This document shows positions 1-9,251 of a stretch of 47,382 bases of DNA, one piece after another. Position 1 is the first letter of the stretch, and each line of letters begins with the position of its first letter. The stretch is from an uncultured Porphyromonas sp. GTDB lineage: Bacteria; Bacteroidota; Bacteroidia; Bacteroidales; Porphyromonadaceae. A program made the translations under genes and the position numbers. Location: NCBI RefSeq assembly GCF_938046015.1, contig NZ_CALIXW010000012.1, forward strand, positions 1 to 47,382. Direction: 5' to 3'. The notes under the pieces were generated by a model that saw only the letters and a program-made list of their open reading frames with translations, had not been told where the DNA came from and did no database searches.

Positions 1-165
1 AGCCGCACATCACGGAGGCCAGTAGCGGAGGGGAAAGCCCCAGCGGGGCGACCCTACCAAAGCCCAGGGTGAGGGAGTAGTAGCTCTAGCCGCACATCAC
101 GGAGGCCAGGAGCGGAGGTGAAAGCCCCAGCGGGGCGACCCTTACAAAGCCCAGGGTGAGGGAAC
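1..165. repeat. Tandem direct repeat of a palindromic-element arm
   Basis: The segment AGCCGCACATCACGGAGGCC begins at 1 and again at 88. After each copy comes the same arm sequence: a GCCCC..GGGGC mini-palindrome, then AAAGCCCAGGGTGAGGGA. The first copy stops at about 85, and the second continues into the full palindromic element at 112-381. This is therefore a direct duplication of about 87 bp of one arm. No coding potential is visible. The left boundary is cut by the window edge, so more copies may lie upstream. Confidence 0.75.
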
Positions 166-381
166 GCTGCAGGCGTGACGGAACCCTGGGTCCAGCCCCA
201 CTTATACTAAAAAAGCCCTACAGGGGCGACCCTTCAAACAAGCTAGGCATTCAGCTGTCCTGAGGGTCGCCCCTGTAGGGCTCTGTACTTACTTACGCTA
301 CCACACCTAGGGTTTGGTCGCCCCTGCGGGGCTACGCACCCTAGGCTTTGAAAGGGGTCGCCCCTATAGGGGCTTTCCCTT
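112..381. repeat. Long palindromic (MITE-like) element, copy 1
   Basis: The left arm (about 112-200) and right arm (about 300-381) are imperfect inverted repeats. Both contain nested mini-palindromes (GCCCC..GGGGC) and a CCCAGGGT/ACCCTGGG pair. The interior holds a second inverted pair, AGCCCTACAGGGGCGACCCT against AGGGTCGCCCCTGTAGGGCT. The same architecture recurs at 24509-24798 and 25000-25288. The left arm carries the module GTGAGGGAACGCTGCAGGCG, while the right arm carries a different module (TCGCCCCTGCGGGGCTACGC). No transposase gene accompanies it. The element is MITE-like or REP-like in form; its mobilising enzyme is unknown. Confidence 0.7.
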
Positions 382-445
382 GTCAGAGGAGAGCTGGCCG
401 GCGAGGCCTAAGCGGAGCGGCTGAATAGGGGGAGGGGCTGTAAGG

Positions 446-690
446 GACGTACGTGGTGCGTGTGAGAGGATCAGTAAGGCAGGCTAAGGGATATCAGTCA
501 GCGTGCTTAGGGACGCCCGTGGGGTGCGTGAGGGGTATCAGTAAGACAGGTTGGGGGATATCCGTCAGAGCGCTGAGAGCTGCCCGTGGTGCGTGTGAGA
601 GGATCAGTAAGGCGGGCTGAGGGACGTGCGTGGGGTGCGTGAGGGGTATCGGTAAGGCGGGCTGAGGGATATCCGTCAGAGCGCTGAGCC
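446..690. repeat. 22-nt phased degenerate repeat array (GATATC family)
   Basis: Six-base cores, mostly variants of GATATC, fall at about 446, 468, 490, 512, 534, 557, 579, 601, 623, 645 and 668. Steps are 22 nt, with single-base slips to 23 at two places. Typical cores are GATATC (490, 557, 668), GGTATC (534, 645) and GACGnn (446, 512, 623), flanked by TCAG or TAAGGC. Because 22 is not a multiple of three and the cores are degenerate, this is neither coding sequence nor CRISPR. It lies between the palindromic element and the end of the minus-strand AlkD gene. Confidence 0.8.
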
Positions 691-764
691 TAGGGAGGCC
701 GCTCACGGCGGCGCATCCCTTAGCCCGCTCTGTCTGTAGGCTCAGTGCGCTAGGGGATACGGGG

Positions 765-1508
765 CTAGTCCTTCGACAGGGGGACACGCAACGCGGCCAG
801 CCGTCGCTTCTCCTCGGGCGAGCAGCGCAGCGACTCACGGATCTTCTGCAGCGCCTTGTTGTGTATCCAGGGGGCGAAGCGGCGCTCCGCGAGGTAGGGC
901 TCCGTGACCACTGGGTAGCGCACATAGCACTCGGCGATCGCCCACGCCAGCCCCATACGCACGTAGTAGCCCTCGTGGCGTATCATGAGGTAACGCTCCA
1001 GCAGCTCGGACACATGCTCCTCATCGACGAAGTACTGCATCAGGAGGACGATGCCGAAGCGCAGCGGATACTCCTCCTCTCGCCCTAGGTAGGAGATGAA
1101 GAAGTCCCACAGCCGCTCGCCGTGCTCCGCCACCAGCCGCTTCCCGCGGGGGAGGGAGAAGGTATCACAGACCGACCAGGAGTTGATCCGCTCCTCCCAG
1201 CACGCTACGTGCTGGAGGTAGGGCTCCAGCGCGCCCACGGGGATCTGCCCGAGGACGAGCCCGTGCAGGATGCGTGCCTCCATGAAGTCCTCTTCCTCCG
1301 AGCGAGCACCCACCTCGGCCTCCGCGAGGTAGCGCTCCCAGTCGGGCTGCTTAGCGATACGCCTGGCCAGCGCTCTGAGGTCAGGGATACGCAGCCCGAG
1401 CACCCCTGGGACGCCTGGGTGCAGGCGCTCGGCAAAGGGCTTATTGGCGCACTCGGTGAGACGGAGGAGCTGCTCGGTGATGGTCAGCCCGTCGATCGTA
1501 TAGGACAT
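765..1508 (-). CDS. AlkD-like DNA alkylation repair protein
   Basis: A 247-residue, all-helical protein matching the DNA alkylation repair (AlkD-like) family of HEAT-repeat DNA glycosylases. Family members remove positively charged alkylated bases such as 3-methyladenine and 7-methylguanine without flipping the base. Recognisable family segments are the early LGLRIPDLRALARRIAK stretch (about residues 37-53), SWSVCDTFS (about 110-118) and the C-terminal HNKALQKIRESLR. The length is normal for the family. It is the last gene on the minus strand after rodA, separated by 145 nt that include a small GGGCGAA/TTCGCCC hairpin without a T-tract, so co-transcription with the shape genes is possible but unproven. 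The family call is by pattern recognition; lesion specificity is not readable here. Confidence 0.85.
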   Translation of the reverse strand: MSYTIDGLTITEQLLRLTECANKPFAERLHPGVPGVLGLRIPDLRALARRIAKQPDWERYLAEAEVGARSEEEDFMEARILHGLVLGQIPVGALEPYLQHVACWEERINSWSVCDTFSLPRGKRLVAEHGERLWDFFISYLGREEEYPLRFGIVLLMQYFVDEEHVSELLERYLMIRHEGYYVRMGLAWAIAECYVRYPVVTEPYLAERRFAPWIHNKALQKIRESLRCSPEEKRRLAALRVPLSKD

Positions 1509-1653
1509 AGGGATAGGAAGGATTGGGGAAAGGTGCTAAGGGCGAAGGCGCTTCGCCCGCTTGGGCTAGCGCTCCGAGGCCTAGCTGGGCACTTGCGCCG
1601 AAGCAATCAAGAGGCGCGGGGCAGGCTCTTCGGATAGCCGCTCTCGAGGGCAA

Positions 1654-3120
1654 CTAGGCTCGGCGCATCGTACGCCGAGCGTCGATGCCGAGGAAGATGA
1701 AGAGTAGGAAGGTGAAGCCCCAGAGCGAGCTCCCCCCGTAGCTGAAGAAGGGCAGCGGGATACCGATCACGGGCACCAGCCCCAGCACCATACCGACGTT
1801 GATGAAGAGGTGGAAGAGGAAGATCGAGGCCACACAATAGCCGTAGACACGGCCGAAGCGCGTCACCTGACGCTCTGCCAGCGCCAGGATACGCAGGATG
1901 AAGGCGCCGTAGAAGACCAGCAGCAGCGAGGAGCCGACGAAGCCCGATTCCTCGCCCACGGTGCAGAAGATGAAGTCCGTCTCCTGCTCGGGCACGTAGT
2001 TCAGCTTGGTCTGCGTCCCCTTGAGGAAGCCCTTGCCCGTCAGCCCTCCCGAGCCAATAGCGATCTTGGACTGGTCGACATTGTAGCCCTTACCCTTGAG
2101 GTCGCTCTCGATGCCCAGGGCGATCTTGATACGCACCTGCTGGTGGGGCTGCAGGATCTCATCGAAGACGTAGCCCACCGAGTAGAAGAAGCCCATCGAG
2201 CCTAAGGCAAAGAGCGCCATCATCACATAGCGCAGCAGGTAGTCCCTCAGCGCTAGATAGAGCAGCCCGAGCACACCCAGCACCAGCATCCCCAGCGCTA
2301 CGTAGGCCCAGTCGAAGCTCAGGAATAAGCTGATGAGCATGCAGACGAAGTACACGCCCAGCATCCCCAGCGCCCCGTAACGCAGCCAGCGCCAGCGCTC
2401 GCGCCCCTTGCCATAGACGGCATAGAGCACGCCCGTGAAGATCAGGATCGCATTGCAGACGAAGAAGAGATCGGCCTGCGTCTCCCCGCCCCACAGCGTG
2501 TCCTCGAAGATCAGCGCCCCGATGAAGTAGACCGCCGCCGAGAAGCTCAGCCCCATGAAGAGCCCGGAGAAGCCCTCACGGAAGAGGGCGAGGAAGAGGG
2601 CGAAGAAGACCAGCGCCGAGCCCGTCTCCTGCTGCAGCAAGATGAGCAGCACGGGGAAGAGCACCAGCCCAAAGATCCTGAGGTAGCTGCGTATAGACTT
2701 GATCTCGAACTCGTACTGATTGCACAGCCAGGCCAGCATCAGCGCCGTGGCGACCTTGGCGAACTCTGCGGGCTGTAGGCGCACAGGCCCCAGCACGAGC
2801 CACGAGCGCGATCCCTTGATGTCGGGGGCTATGACGATGGTCACCATCAGCAGGAGCATCATCGCCCCATAGAAGAGCGGTGCCCCCACCTCGTAGATAT
2901 CCGTATCGAGCGAGAGGACGGCGAAGCCCAGCACCAGCCCTAGCCCCATCCAGAGGAGCTGCATCAGGGGGCGGCTCCCGGGGGAGAGGAGCTGCTCGGT
3001 CTCGAAGTTGTACGAGGCCCCGCAGATGGAGAGCCATCCGAAGAAGATCAGCATGAGGTACATGGCGATGCTCACCCAGTCGATGGACTGCAGCAAGCCG
3101 CCCGAGGGACGTCTACTCAT
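1654..3120 (-). CDS. rodA: RodA, SEDS peptidoglycan glycosyltransferase of the elongasome
   Basis: A 488-residue polytopic inner-membrane protein of the FtsW/RodA/SpoVE (SEDS) family. It polymerises lipid II into glycan strands during side-wall synthesis, working with PBP2. Many hydrophobic segments are visible. Family hallmarks include GSRSWLVLGPVRLQPAEFAK in the first third, ETDFIFCTVGEESGF in the last third, and the C-terminal VIGIPLPFFSYGGSSL segment. It is longer than Escherichia coli RodA because of an extra membrane region in the middle. It starts 6 nt after the PBP2 gene stop, so the two are translationally coupled neighbours. Adjacency to mreBCD and PBP2 favours RodA over FtsW. Confidence 0.95.
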   Translation of the reverse strand: MSRRPSGGLLQSIDWVSIAMYLMLIFFGWLSICGASYNFETEQLLSPGSRPLMQLLWMGLGLVLGFAVLSLDTDIYEVGAPLFYGAMMLLLMVTIVIAPDIKGSRSWLVLGPVRLQPAEFAKVATALMLAWLCNQYEFEIKSIRSYLRIFGLVLFPVLLILLQQETGSALVFFALFLALFREGFSGLFMGLSFSAAVYFIGALIFEDTLWGGETQADLFFVCNAILIFTGVLYAVYGKGRERWRWLRYGALGMLGVYFVCMLISLFLSFDWAYVALGMLVLGVLGLLYLALRDYLLRYVMMALFALGSMGFFYSVGYVFDEILQPHQQVRIKIALGIESDLKGKGYNVDQSKIAIGSGGLTGKGFLKGTQTKLNYVPEQETDFIFCTVGEESGFVGSSLLLVFYGAFILRILALAERQVTRFGRVYGYCVASIFLFHLFINVGMVLGLVPVIGIPLPFFSYGGSSLWGFTFLLFIFLGIDARRTMRRA

Positions 3121-3126
3121 AGCGCG

Positions 3127-4986
3127 CTATAGATCGTTGAGGTAGGAGATGCCACGGTGCTCCATTTGCGAGGCTATGGCCTCACCAGCACCCGAGAGCT
3201 TGCCCCCACGTAGGTAGTACTCCATCATCACGCGGCCGATAGGTACGCCGTAGTGCGCCCCGAAGCCCCCATTCTCCACATAGACCGAGACGGCGATGCG
3301 GGGACGCGTGCGGGGGGCAAAGCCGATGAAGGCCGAGTGGTCCTTCCCGTGCGGGTTCTCGGCCGTACCGGTCTTACCACAGACCTCGATTTGGCCGGGG
3401 GCGAAGTTGGCCGCGCGGCAGGTACCGCCCGTGACGGCCTGCGCCATGCCCTGTACGATATACTCCCAGTGCTCGGGCGAGATACCCGACTGCTGGCGCT
3501 GCGTGTACATCGTGTCCAGGCGCTGGCCCGAGATGTGGCGCACCAGATGGGGACGGACGTAGCTGCCGCGATTGGCGATGATGGCCGCAAGGTTGGCGAT
3601 CTGCAGCGGCGTGGCGAGCACTTCGCCCTGCCCGATGGAGATGGAGATGATGGTAGAGGAATTCCAGCGTCCCTTATAGGCCTTGTCGTAGACGCTGCTA
3701 TTGGGGATGTAGCCGCGCTTCTCCCCTGGGAGGTCTACGCCGAGGCGGTAGCCGTAGCCGAGGCGCACGATGCGCTCCTTCCAGTGCTCGAGGGCGACCT
3801 CCACGCTCGGATAGCGCTTGCGGTCGTCCAGGAGGAAGTGCATCCCCCAGCAGAAGTAGGCGTTGCAGGAGGTAGCCAGTGCTGGGATGAGGGAGATGGG
3901 CGAGCCGTGAGGGTGGCACTTAGGCTTCCCACCGAGGCGTGGATAGCCGCCGTAGCAGCTCAGGGGCGTGGAGGGGGTGAGTACCCCTTCGGCTAGGAAG
4001 ATGGCTCCTTGGGCGGGCTTGAAGGTCGAGCCCGGGGGATAGTTACCCTGTATGGCGCGGTTCAGGAGCGGCTTCCCGTAGCTCTCCTCGAGCATACGAT
4101 GGTTGTTGCCCTTATCCTTGCCCGCCAGCAGGGCGGGGTCATAGTTCGGTGCCGTGACCATAGCCAGCACCTCGCCCGTCTCGGGCTCGATGGCGACGAT
4201 GGCGCCGCGCTTGCCACGCATCATACGCTCGCCGAGGGCTTGGAGCCCCGCGTCTATAGATAGGGTAAGGTCACGGCCTGGGACGGGCGCCTTGTCATGC
4301 GTCCCACCATCGAGGCGCCCCTGGATGCGGCCGCGAGCATCGCGGTAGAAGATCTCTTGTCCCTTCTCCCCGCGCAGCACCTCATCATAGGTACGCTCCA
4401 CGCCACTGCGCCCGACAAAGTCGCCCGACATGATGGCACTGTCGCGCTCGAGGTCGGCCGTGGAGGCCTCGGACATATAGCCCAGCAGGTGGGCGGCGTT
4501 GTGGTAATCGTACTGACGTATCGTGCGGGAGCGGACGGAGAAGCCGGGGAACTTATACAGCTGCTCCTCGAAGCGGCCCACATCCTCGGGCTCGAGCTGC
4601 GAGAGCAGCACCTGCGGCGTGTAGGGATTGTAGCCGCGATTGATGCTCCGGTCTCGGACGGCAGCCAGGCGCGCCACGAGCTCCTCGCGGGGTAGACCGA
4701 GCGTCGAGGCCAGCAGTGTCGTATCGAGCTTGTCCTTGGCCTGATGCATCACGACCATGAGATCGTAGATGGGGCGGTTCGCCACCAGCAGCTGCCCGTA
4801 GCGATCGTAGATCACCCCGCGGGCTGGTATGGTGGAGAGGATGTAGTAGGCATTGTTCTCGGCACGACGTTTGTAGTCATTGCTAGCGATCTGCAGGAAG
4901 AAGAGCCGCATGACGAAGACCCCGACGATGACGACCGTCAGTAGGGGGAGCAGCAGGCGACGCTTGTAGAGTTCGTCACTGACCAT
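3127..4986 (-). CDS. mrdA: Penicillin-binding protein 2, elongasome transpeptidase
   Basis: A 619-residue class B penicillin-binding protein that cross-links new peptidoglycan in the cell wall during elongation. It has a single N-terminal transmembrane anchor (about residues 12-32), a PBP dimerisation domain containing IPARGVIYDRYGQLLVANRP, and a C-terminal transpeptidase domain. The three catalytic motifs are intact: STFK with nucleophile Ser320, SCN at 373-375 and KTG at 538-540. It lies between mreD (4-nt gap) and rodA (6-nt gap), the usual order for the rod-shape cluster, and this distinguishes it from the division enzyme FtsI. Its activity depends on its partner RodA. It is a beta-lactam target. 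Confidence 0.96.
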   Translation of the reverse strand: MVSDELYKRRLLLPLLTVVIVGVFVMRLFFLQIASNDYKRRAENNAYYILSTIPARGVIYDRYGQLLVANRPIYDLMVVMHQAKDKLDTTLLASTLGLPREELVARLAAVRDRSINRGYNPYTPQVLLSQLEPEDVGRFEEQLYKFPGFSVRSRTIRQYDYHNAAHLLGYMSEASTADLERDSAIMSGDFVGRSGVERTYDEVLRGEKGQEIFYRDARGRIQGRLDGGTHDKAPVPGRDLTLSIDAGLQALGERMMRGKRGAIVAIEPETGEVLAMVTAPNYDPALLAGKDKGNNHRMLEESYGKPLLNRAIQGNYPPGSTFKPAQGAIFLAEGVLTPSTPLSCYGGYPRLGGKPKCHPHGSPISLIPALATSCNAYFCWGMHFLLDDRKRYPSVEVALEHWKERIVRLGYGYRLGVDLPGEKRGYIPNSSVYDKAYKGRWNSSTIISISIGQGEVLATPLQIANLAAIIANRGSYVRPHLVRHISGQRLDTMYTQRQQSGISPEHWEYIVQGMAQAVTGGTCRAANFAPGQIEVCGKTGTAENPHGKDHSAFIGFAPRTRPRIAVSVYVENGGFGAHYGVPIGRVMMEYYLRGGKLSGAGEAIASQMEHRGISYLNDL

Positions 4987-4990
4987 AGGC

Positions 4991-5515
4991 CTAGCTACGG
5001 TGCGGCGGCTCGGTGCCGAAGAAGAAGAGGAGGATCAGCCCGATCAGCCAGCTCAGGCCGTAGCCTGCGGCGAAGCTGAGCAGGACATAGGGATCGCGGT
5101 GTAGCGTCGCCCCCACCAGGAGGTAGAGCGCCAGGTGATGGATGAGCAGTAGTAGGCTCATCAGGATGATCGCCCCGCTGCGCAGCGTGCCGTAGAGAGG
5201 CAGCGCCGAGGGCGGCATCTCCTTGTCCGTGAGCACCTGCAGTAGGGGGTAGCGTACGAAGGCTGCCAGCGTCATCGCCGCCGCATGGATCCCAGGCGTC
5301 AGCCCCAGCACATCGATAGCCCCGCCAATGGCAAAGCCGAGGATGGGCAGGAGGCTACGATTCGCCCCAATGGGCAGCAGCATCAAGACGAAGGGATAGA
5401 CGAAGGGCGTCGCTACGCGGAAGAGCTCCACGGGACTGAGTACCCAGACCTGCACCGCAATCAGGAGCAGGCTCATCAGGACGAAGCGTAGGTAGCTGCT
5501 ATTCATTCGTCGCAA
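4991..5515 (-). CDS. mreD: MreD, rod-shape-determining membrane protein
   Basis: A 174-residue, strongly hydrophobic protein with about five predicted membrane segments. It has the size and position expected of MreD, the integral membrane component of the elongasome that links MreC to the PBP2/RodA pair. MreD proteins are poorly conserved in sequence, so the call relies on topology, length and location. It overlaps the 3' end of mreC by 17 nt and is followed after 4 nt by the PBP2 gene, indicating tight translational coupling. No catalytic motif is expected or seen. Confidence 0.88.
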   Translation of the reverse strand: MRRMNSSYLRFVLMSLLLIAVQVWVLSPVELFRVATPFVYPFVLMLLPIGANRSLLPILGFAIGGAIDVLGLTPGIHAAAMTLAAFVRYPLLQVLTDKEMPPSALPLYGTLRSGAIILMSLLLLIHHLALYLLVGATLHRDPYVLLSFAAGYGLSWLIGLILLFFFGTEPPHRS

Positions 5516-6368
5516 TAGAGTCCTCTAGGGCCTTGACCTCTCGCGAGGGCTTGGCGAGGATGACGTAGACGTAGCGCAGCGACTGGAAGTCCGTCGCCAG
5601 GCGCACCGTGTAGTTGGCGAAGATACCCGCGGCGCCCTTAGTGCGTACGGGCTTGGCATCGGCTACCGTCCCCACCATCATCCCCTCGGGGAAGAGGTAG
5701 GAGTAGCCGCTGGTCATGATCGTGTCGCCCTTCTGAGGCCGCGCATGAGGCGGTACACCCGAGAGGACGGCAGCATTGTCGTTGGGATTGGCCGGTGCCG
5801 TGAGCGTCCCGCTGACGGACTGCCCACGTAGGGTGCAGGAGAGGCGGATCTTAGGGTTGAGCACGGGGATGACCAGGGCGTAGTGGCGGCTCGTGGCCAT
5901 CACGGCCCCGACGACGCCGGTGCTACTCATCACGCCCATATCGGTCTCGATGCCGTCCGCGGAGCCCTTGTTGATCGTGTAGTAGACCTCGCCCGTACGC
6001 GTCACCCTATTGACGACGCGCGCCACGACGACCGCCCCCGAGCTCATCGGGAGGCTGTCGGTGACGTGCAGATGCGGCAGTGTGCCGTGAGCCTCAGCGT
6101 CCTGCATCTGGCGCGAGAGCAGGGTGTAGCTATGGCGCAGCTGGGCGTTCTCCAGGAGCAGCCGCTCGTTGGAGGCCCGTAGATCCATGTAGCTCCAGGC
6201 CTCGGTCATCCACTCGTTGAGCTGCCCCACCACGCGGCTCGTGGCGTACCACGCTATGCTCCGTGCATAGACCGAGCCGCTCAGCACAAAGGTCAGAGCG
6301 ATCACCTCCAGTAGGATGAAGACGAACCAATGCCGGTAGCGCTTGAGGAACTCGAGGATCTGCTGCAC
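5499..6368 (-). CDS. mreC: MreC, rod-shape-determining periplasmic scaffold
   Basis: A 289-residue protein with one N-terminal transmembrane helix (about residues 13-35), a coiled-coil region rich in Leu and Glu (about 60-95), and a C-terminal beta-domain containing NKGSADGIETDMGVMSSTGV and GDTIMTSGYSYLFPEGMMVG, both typical of MreC. MreC is anchored in the inner membrane and extends into the periplasm, where it binds and activates PBP2. It follows mreB by 45 nt and overlaps mreD by 17 nt. The length is typical for Bacteroidota. Confidence 0.93.
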   Translation of the reverse strand: MQQILEFLKRYRHWFVFILLEVIALTFVLSGSVYARSIAWYATSRVVGQLNEWMTEAWSYMDLRASNERLLLENAQLRHSYTLLSRQMQDAEAHGTLPHLHVTDSLPMSSGAVVVARVVNRVTRTGEVYYTINKGSADGIETDMGVMSSTGVVGAVMATSRHYALVIPVLNPKIRLSCTLRGQSVSGTLTAPANPNDNAAVLSGVPPHARPQKGDTIMTSGYSYLFPEGMMVGTVADAKPVRTKGAAGIFANYTVRLATDFQSLRYVYVILAKPSREVKALEDSIATNE

Positions 6369-6413
6369 GGGGCGTGGTAGCTGGGCTAGGCTCAGAGGCT
6401 CGTGGCGAGCCGC

Positions 6414-7433
6414 CTAGCGGAAGAGGAAGTTGAAGTTATGGATGTTCTTCAGCGCGATCCCGGTACCGATAGCGACGGAGTGGAGCGGGTTCTCAGCGAT
6501 CTGGAAGTTGAGCCCGAAGCGCTTGCTCAGGCGCTTGTCCAGCCCGCGCAGCAGTGCCCCACCGCCGGTGAGGACGACCCCATTGGCGACGATATCGGCA
6601 TAGAGCTCGGGCGGCGTAGCCTCCAGCGAACGTAGGATAGCGCTCTCGATCTTGGCGATCGAGGCATCCAGGCACTGGCAGATCTCGTGGTAGTTGACGT
6701 CTACCTTGCGGGGCAGCGTGTCCATCATGTTCGCTCCCCATACGGTGAAGGGCTCGGGCTCCTCGTCGAGCTCCTCATAGACGGCACCGACGCGTATCTT
6801 GATCTGCTCTGCCGTACGCTCCCCGACCTTGATCTGATGGGTGTCGCGCATGTGGTCGATGATGTCCTGCGTGAGCTCATCGCCTGCGGTATCGATGGAC
6901 TGATCCTCTACGATACCCCCTAGCGAGATGACGGCGATCTCCGTCGTCCCGCCACCAATATCCACAATCATATGCCCCTCGGGCGCCAGCACATCGATGC
7001 CGACGCCGATAGCAGCCGCCATAGGCTCGTAGATCATATAGATGTCACGGGCCTCGGCGCGCTCGCTGGAGTCACGCACGGCACGTATCTCGACCTCCGT
7101 GCTGCCTGAGGGGATGCAGACGACCATACGCAGTGTGGGCTTGTGCCAAGGGCGGCGGGGCACGATCATACGGATCATGCCACGGATCATATGCTCGGCA
7201 GCGTCGAAGTCCGCGATCACGCCCTCACGCAGGGGACGGATGGTGCGGATGTTGGAGTTACCCTTTTCGTACATCTCGCGCGCCTTGGTCCCGACGGCGA
7301 TCATCTCACCGGTGCGGTTGTCGAAGGCCACGACAGAGGGCTCGTCGAGGACGATCTTGTCATCCTTGACGATAATCGTATTGGCTGTGCCAAGGTCCAT
7401 GGCCAGCTCTTGGCGGAAGGAGAATAATCCCAT
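6414..7433 (-). CDS. mreB: MreB, actin-like rod-shape protein
   Basis: A 339-residue bacterial actin homologue forming membrane-associated filaments that direct lateral cell-wall synthesis. Nucleotide-binding signatures are intact: phosphate-1 DLGTANTII near residue 13, phosphate-2 MIVDIGGGTTEIAVISLGG near the middle, and the adenosine motif VLTGGGALLRGLD near residue 290. The start is followed by a short amphipathic N-terminus (MGLFSF) that could contact the membrane. No TAnnTTTG element is visible in the 31 nt between purH and mreB, so transcription probably reads through from purH. Presence of MreB suggests a rod or coccobacillary cell. Confidence 0.97.
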   Translation of the reverse strand: MGLFSFRQELAMDLGTANTIIVKDDKIVLDEPSVVAFDNRTGEMIAVGTKAREMYEKGNSNIRTIRPLREGVIADFDAAEHMIRGMIRMIVPRRPWHKPTLRMVVCIPSGSTEVEIRAVRDSSERAEARDIYMIYEPMAAAIGVGIDVLAPEGHMIVDIGGGTTEIAVISLGGIVEDQSIDTAGDELTQDIIDHMRDTHQIKVGERTAEQIKIRVGAVYEELDEEPEPFTVWGANMMDTLPRKVDVNYHEICQCLDASIAKIESAILRSLEATPPELYADIVANGVVLTGGGALLRGLDKRLSKRFGLNFQIAENPLHSVAIGTGIALKNIHNFNFLFR

Positions 7434-7464
7434 TGTAATGTATCTGGTCGTTCTGTGAATGTCC

Positions 7465-8982
7465 TTAATGCTTGAAGTGGCGTACCCCCGTCATCACCAT
7501 GGCGATGCCGTGGGCGTCGGCGGCAGCGATGCTGTCGGCGTCACGCACCGAACCCCCGGGCTGAGCGATGGCCGTGATCCCAGCCTCGGCCGCGAGCGTC
7601 ACGCAGTCGTCGAAGGGGAAGAAGGCATCGCTGGCGAGTACGGCGCCCTGGAGCTCGAAGCCGAAGTGGCGCGCCTTCTCGATGGCCTGCTTGAGCGCAT
7701 CGACACGCGAGGTCTGCCCGACGCCCGAGGCGATGAGCTGCCCGCCCTTGGCGAGCACGATCGCGTTGCTCTTGCTGTGCTTGACGAGCTTGGTCGCGAA
7801 GACTAGGTCCTCCAGCTCGCCCTCGGTGGGCTGCACCTTAGTAACGGGCTTCATCTCTTCCTTAGTCTCTACGGCGCGGTCGGTCTCCTGCGCCAGCACC
7901 CCGCCCAGCATCGAGCGGTAGCTCCAGCTGCTCTCGATGGGCTGGTGCTGCTCTAGGAGAATGCGGTTCTTCTTGGACTGCAGTACCTCCAGCGCACCCT
8001 CCTCATAGGCGGGTGCTACGAGTACCTCCATGAAGAGCTTGTCGATCTCGCGCGCCGTCGCCAGGTCGATGGGACGATTGGCCACCAGCACGCCTCCGAA
8101 GGCGGAGACGGGGTCGCCAGCCAGCGCAGCCGTCCAGGCCTCCAGCAGTGTGGGGCGGCTGGCGCAGCCACAGGCATTATTATGCTTGAGGATGGCGAAG
8201 GTCGGTTCGCTGAAGTCCTGTATGAGAGCCACCGCGGCCTCGATATCCTGAAGGTTGTTGTAGGAGAGTTCCTTGCCGTGGATCTGGGTAAAGTAGCGGC
8301 CAAGGTCGCCGTAGAAGACGCCCTTCTGATGGGGGTTCTCGCCGTAGCGCAGTACCTTGCCGTGGTCGGCCGTCAGGCGCAGCGCACTGCTGTCCTCAGC
8401 GTCGAAGTAGCGGAAGATCGCCGCGTCGTAGCCCGAGCTGACCGCGAAGGCACGGCGAGCGAAGTGACGGCGCTGCTCGAGGCTCGTCTTAGCTCCCTGC
8501 GCCTTGAGGATGTCGTAGAGCGTAGCGCAGTCGGCCTGGGAGGGAATGATGACCACGTCCTCGAAGTTCTTCGCCGCCCCGCGGATAAGGCTGATGCCGC
8601 CGATGTCGATCTTCTCGATGATATCCTCCTCGCTAGCGCCCGAGGCTACCGTCGCCTCGAAGGGATAGAGGTCTACGATCACCAGGTCGATCAGCGAGAG
8701 GCCGTACTCGGCGACCTCCTGCTGGTCGGTAGCATGGCTGCGACGAGCGAGGATACCGCCCTGGATGGCGGGGTGTAGCGTCTTGACACGCCCCCCGAGC
8801 ATGGAGGGGTACTTCGTCAGATCCTCGACGGCCACGCAGGGATAGCCGAGGGACTCGATGAAGCTACTGGTACCTCCCGTGGATACGAACTCTACGCCCG
8901 CCTGATGCAGCAGGGCTAAAATGTCGGTCAGACCGTCCTTGTGGAACACCGAGATCAGCGCTCGGCGTATTTCCTTCTCCAT
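7465..8982 (-). CDS. purH: PurH, bifunctional AICAR transformylase / IMP cyclohydrolase
   Basis: Performs the last two steps of de novo purine synthesis: formylation of AICAR using 10-formyl-tetrahydrofolate, then ring closure to IMP. The N-terminal MGS-like cyclohydrolase domain holds RRALISVFHKDGL and STGGTSSFIESLG. The C-terminal transformylase domain holds RYGENPHQKG, NNLQDIEAAVAL and LKHNNACGCA with the catalytic Lys-His pair. I place the start at 8982 (MEKEIRRAL), giving 505 residues. An upstream in-frame ATG at 9054 would add 24 residues that do not resemble the family, and it lies only about 20 nt from the likely transcription start. It leads the mre/mrd cluster. Confidence 0.95.
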   Translation of the reverse strand: MEKEIRRALISVFHKDGLTDILALLHQAGVEFVSTGGTSSFIESLGYPCVAVEDLTKYPSMLGGRVKTLHPAIQGGILARRSHATDQQEVAEYGLSLIDLVIVDLYPFEATVASGASEEDIIEKIDIGGISLIRGAAKNFEDVVIIPSQADCATLYDILKAQGAKTSLEQRRHFARRAFAVSSGYDAAIFRYFDAEDSSALRLTADHGKVLRYGENPHQKGVFYGDLGRYFTQIHGKELSYNNLQDIEAAVALIQDFSEPTFAILKHNNACGCASRPTLLEAWTAALAGDPVSAFGGVLVANRPIDLATAREIDKLFMEVLVAPAYEEGALEVLQSKKNRILLEQHQPIESSWSYRSMLGGVLAQETDRAVETKEEMKPVTKVQPTEGELEDLVFATKLVKHSKSNAIVLAKGGQLIASGVGQTSRVDALKQAIEKARHFGFELQGAVLASDAFFPFDDCVTLAAEAGITAIAQPGGSVRDADSIAAADAHGIAMVMTGVRHFKH

Positions 8983-9079
8983 AAGCTGTTGAGCTATGCT
9001 ACTTATTGTGATATATTTACGCCCTGACGCCCCTAGAGCTGACAGGCTAGCCAACTCTATACTAAGGCTCTAAGCTACA

Positions 9080-9087
9080 CAAAAATA
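9080..9087 (-). promoter_or_regulatory. Promoter -7 element for purH
   Basis: On the minus strand this reads TATTTTTG, matching the Bacteroidota -7 consensus TAnnTTTG. It lies about 98 nt upstream of the preferred purH start. No other such element is visible before mreB, so this may serve purH and the whole shape cluster. No clear -33 TTG is seen. Confidence 0.55.
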
Positions 9088-9251
9088 CGCTTTTTCCCGC
9101 ACACTGCCCCGTGGAGTCGCTCGGCGCGTACTGCCTCTGCTAGCAGTCTAGGCCTCCTACTACAGCAGCGCAGCCCAAAGCTAGGGGGAGCACAGCCTCG
9201 GCACAGCGCTCGGGAAGCTACTCCCTAGGCCAAGACCGAGGTATCATCAAC

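Noticed and set aside
446..690. CRISPR array
   Set aside because: Units are 22-nt, degenerate and contiguous; there are no conserved repeats separated by unique spacers.
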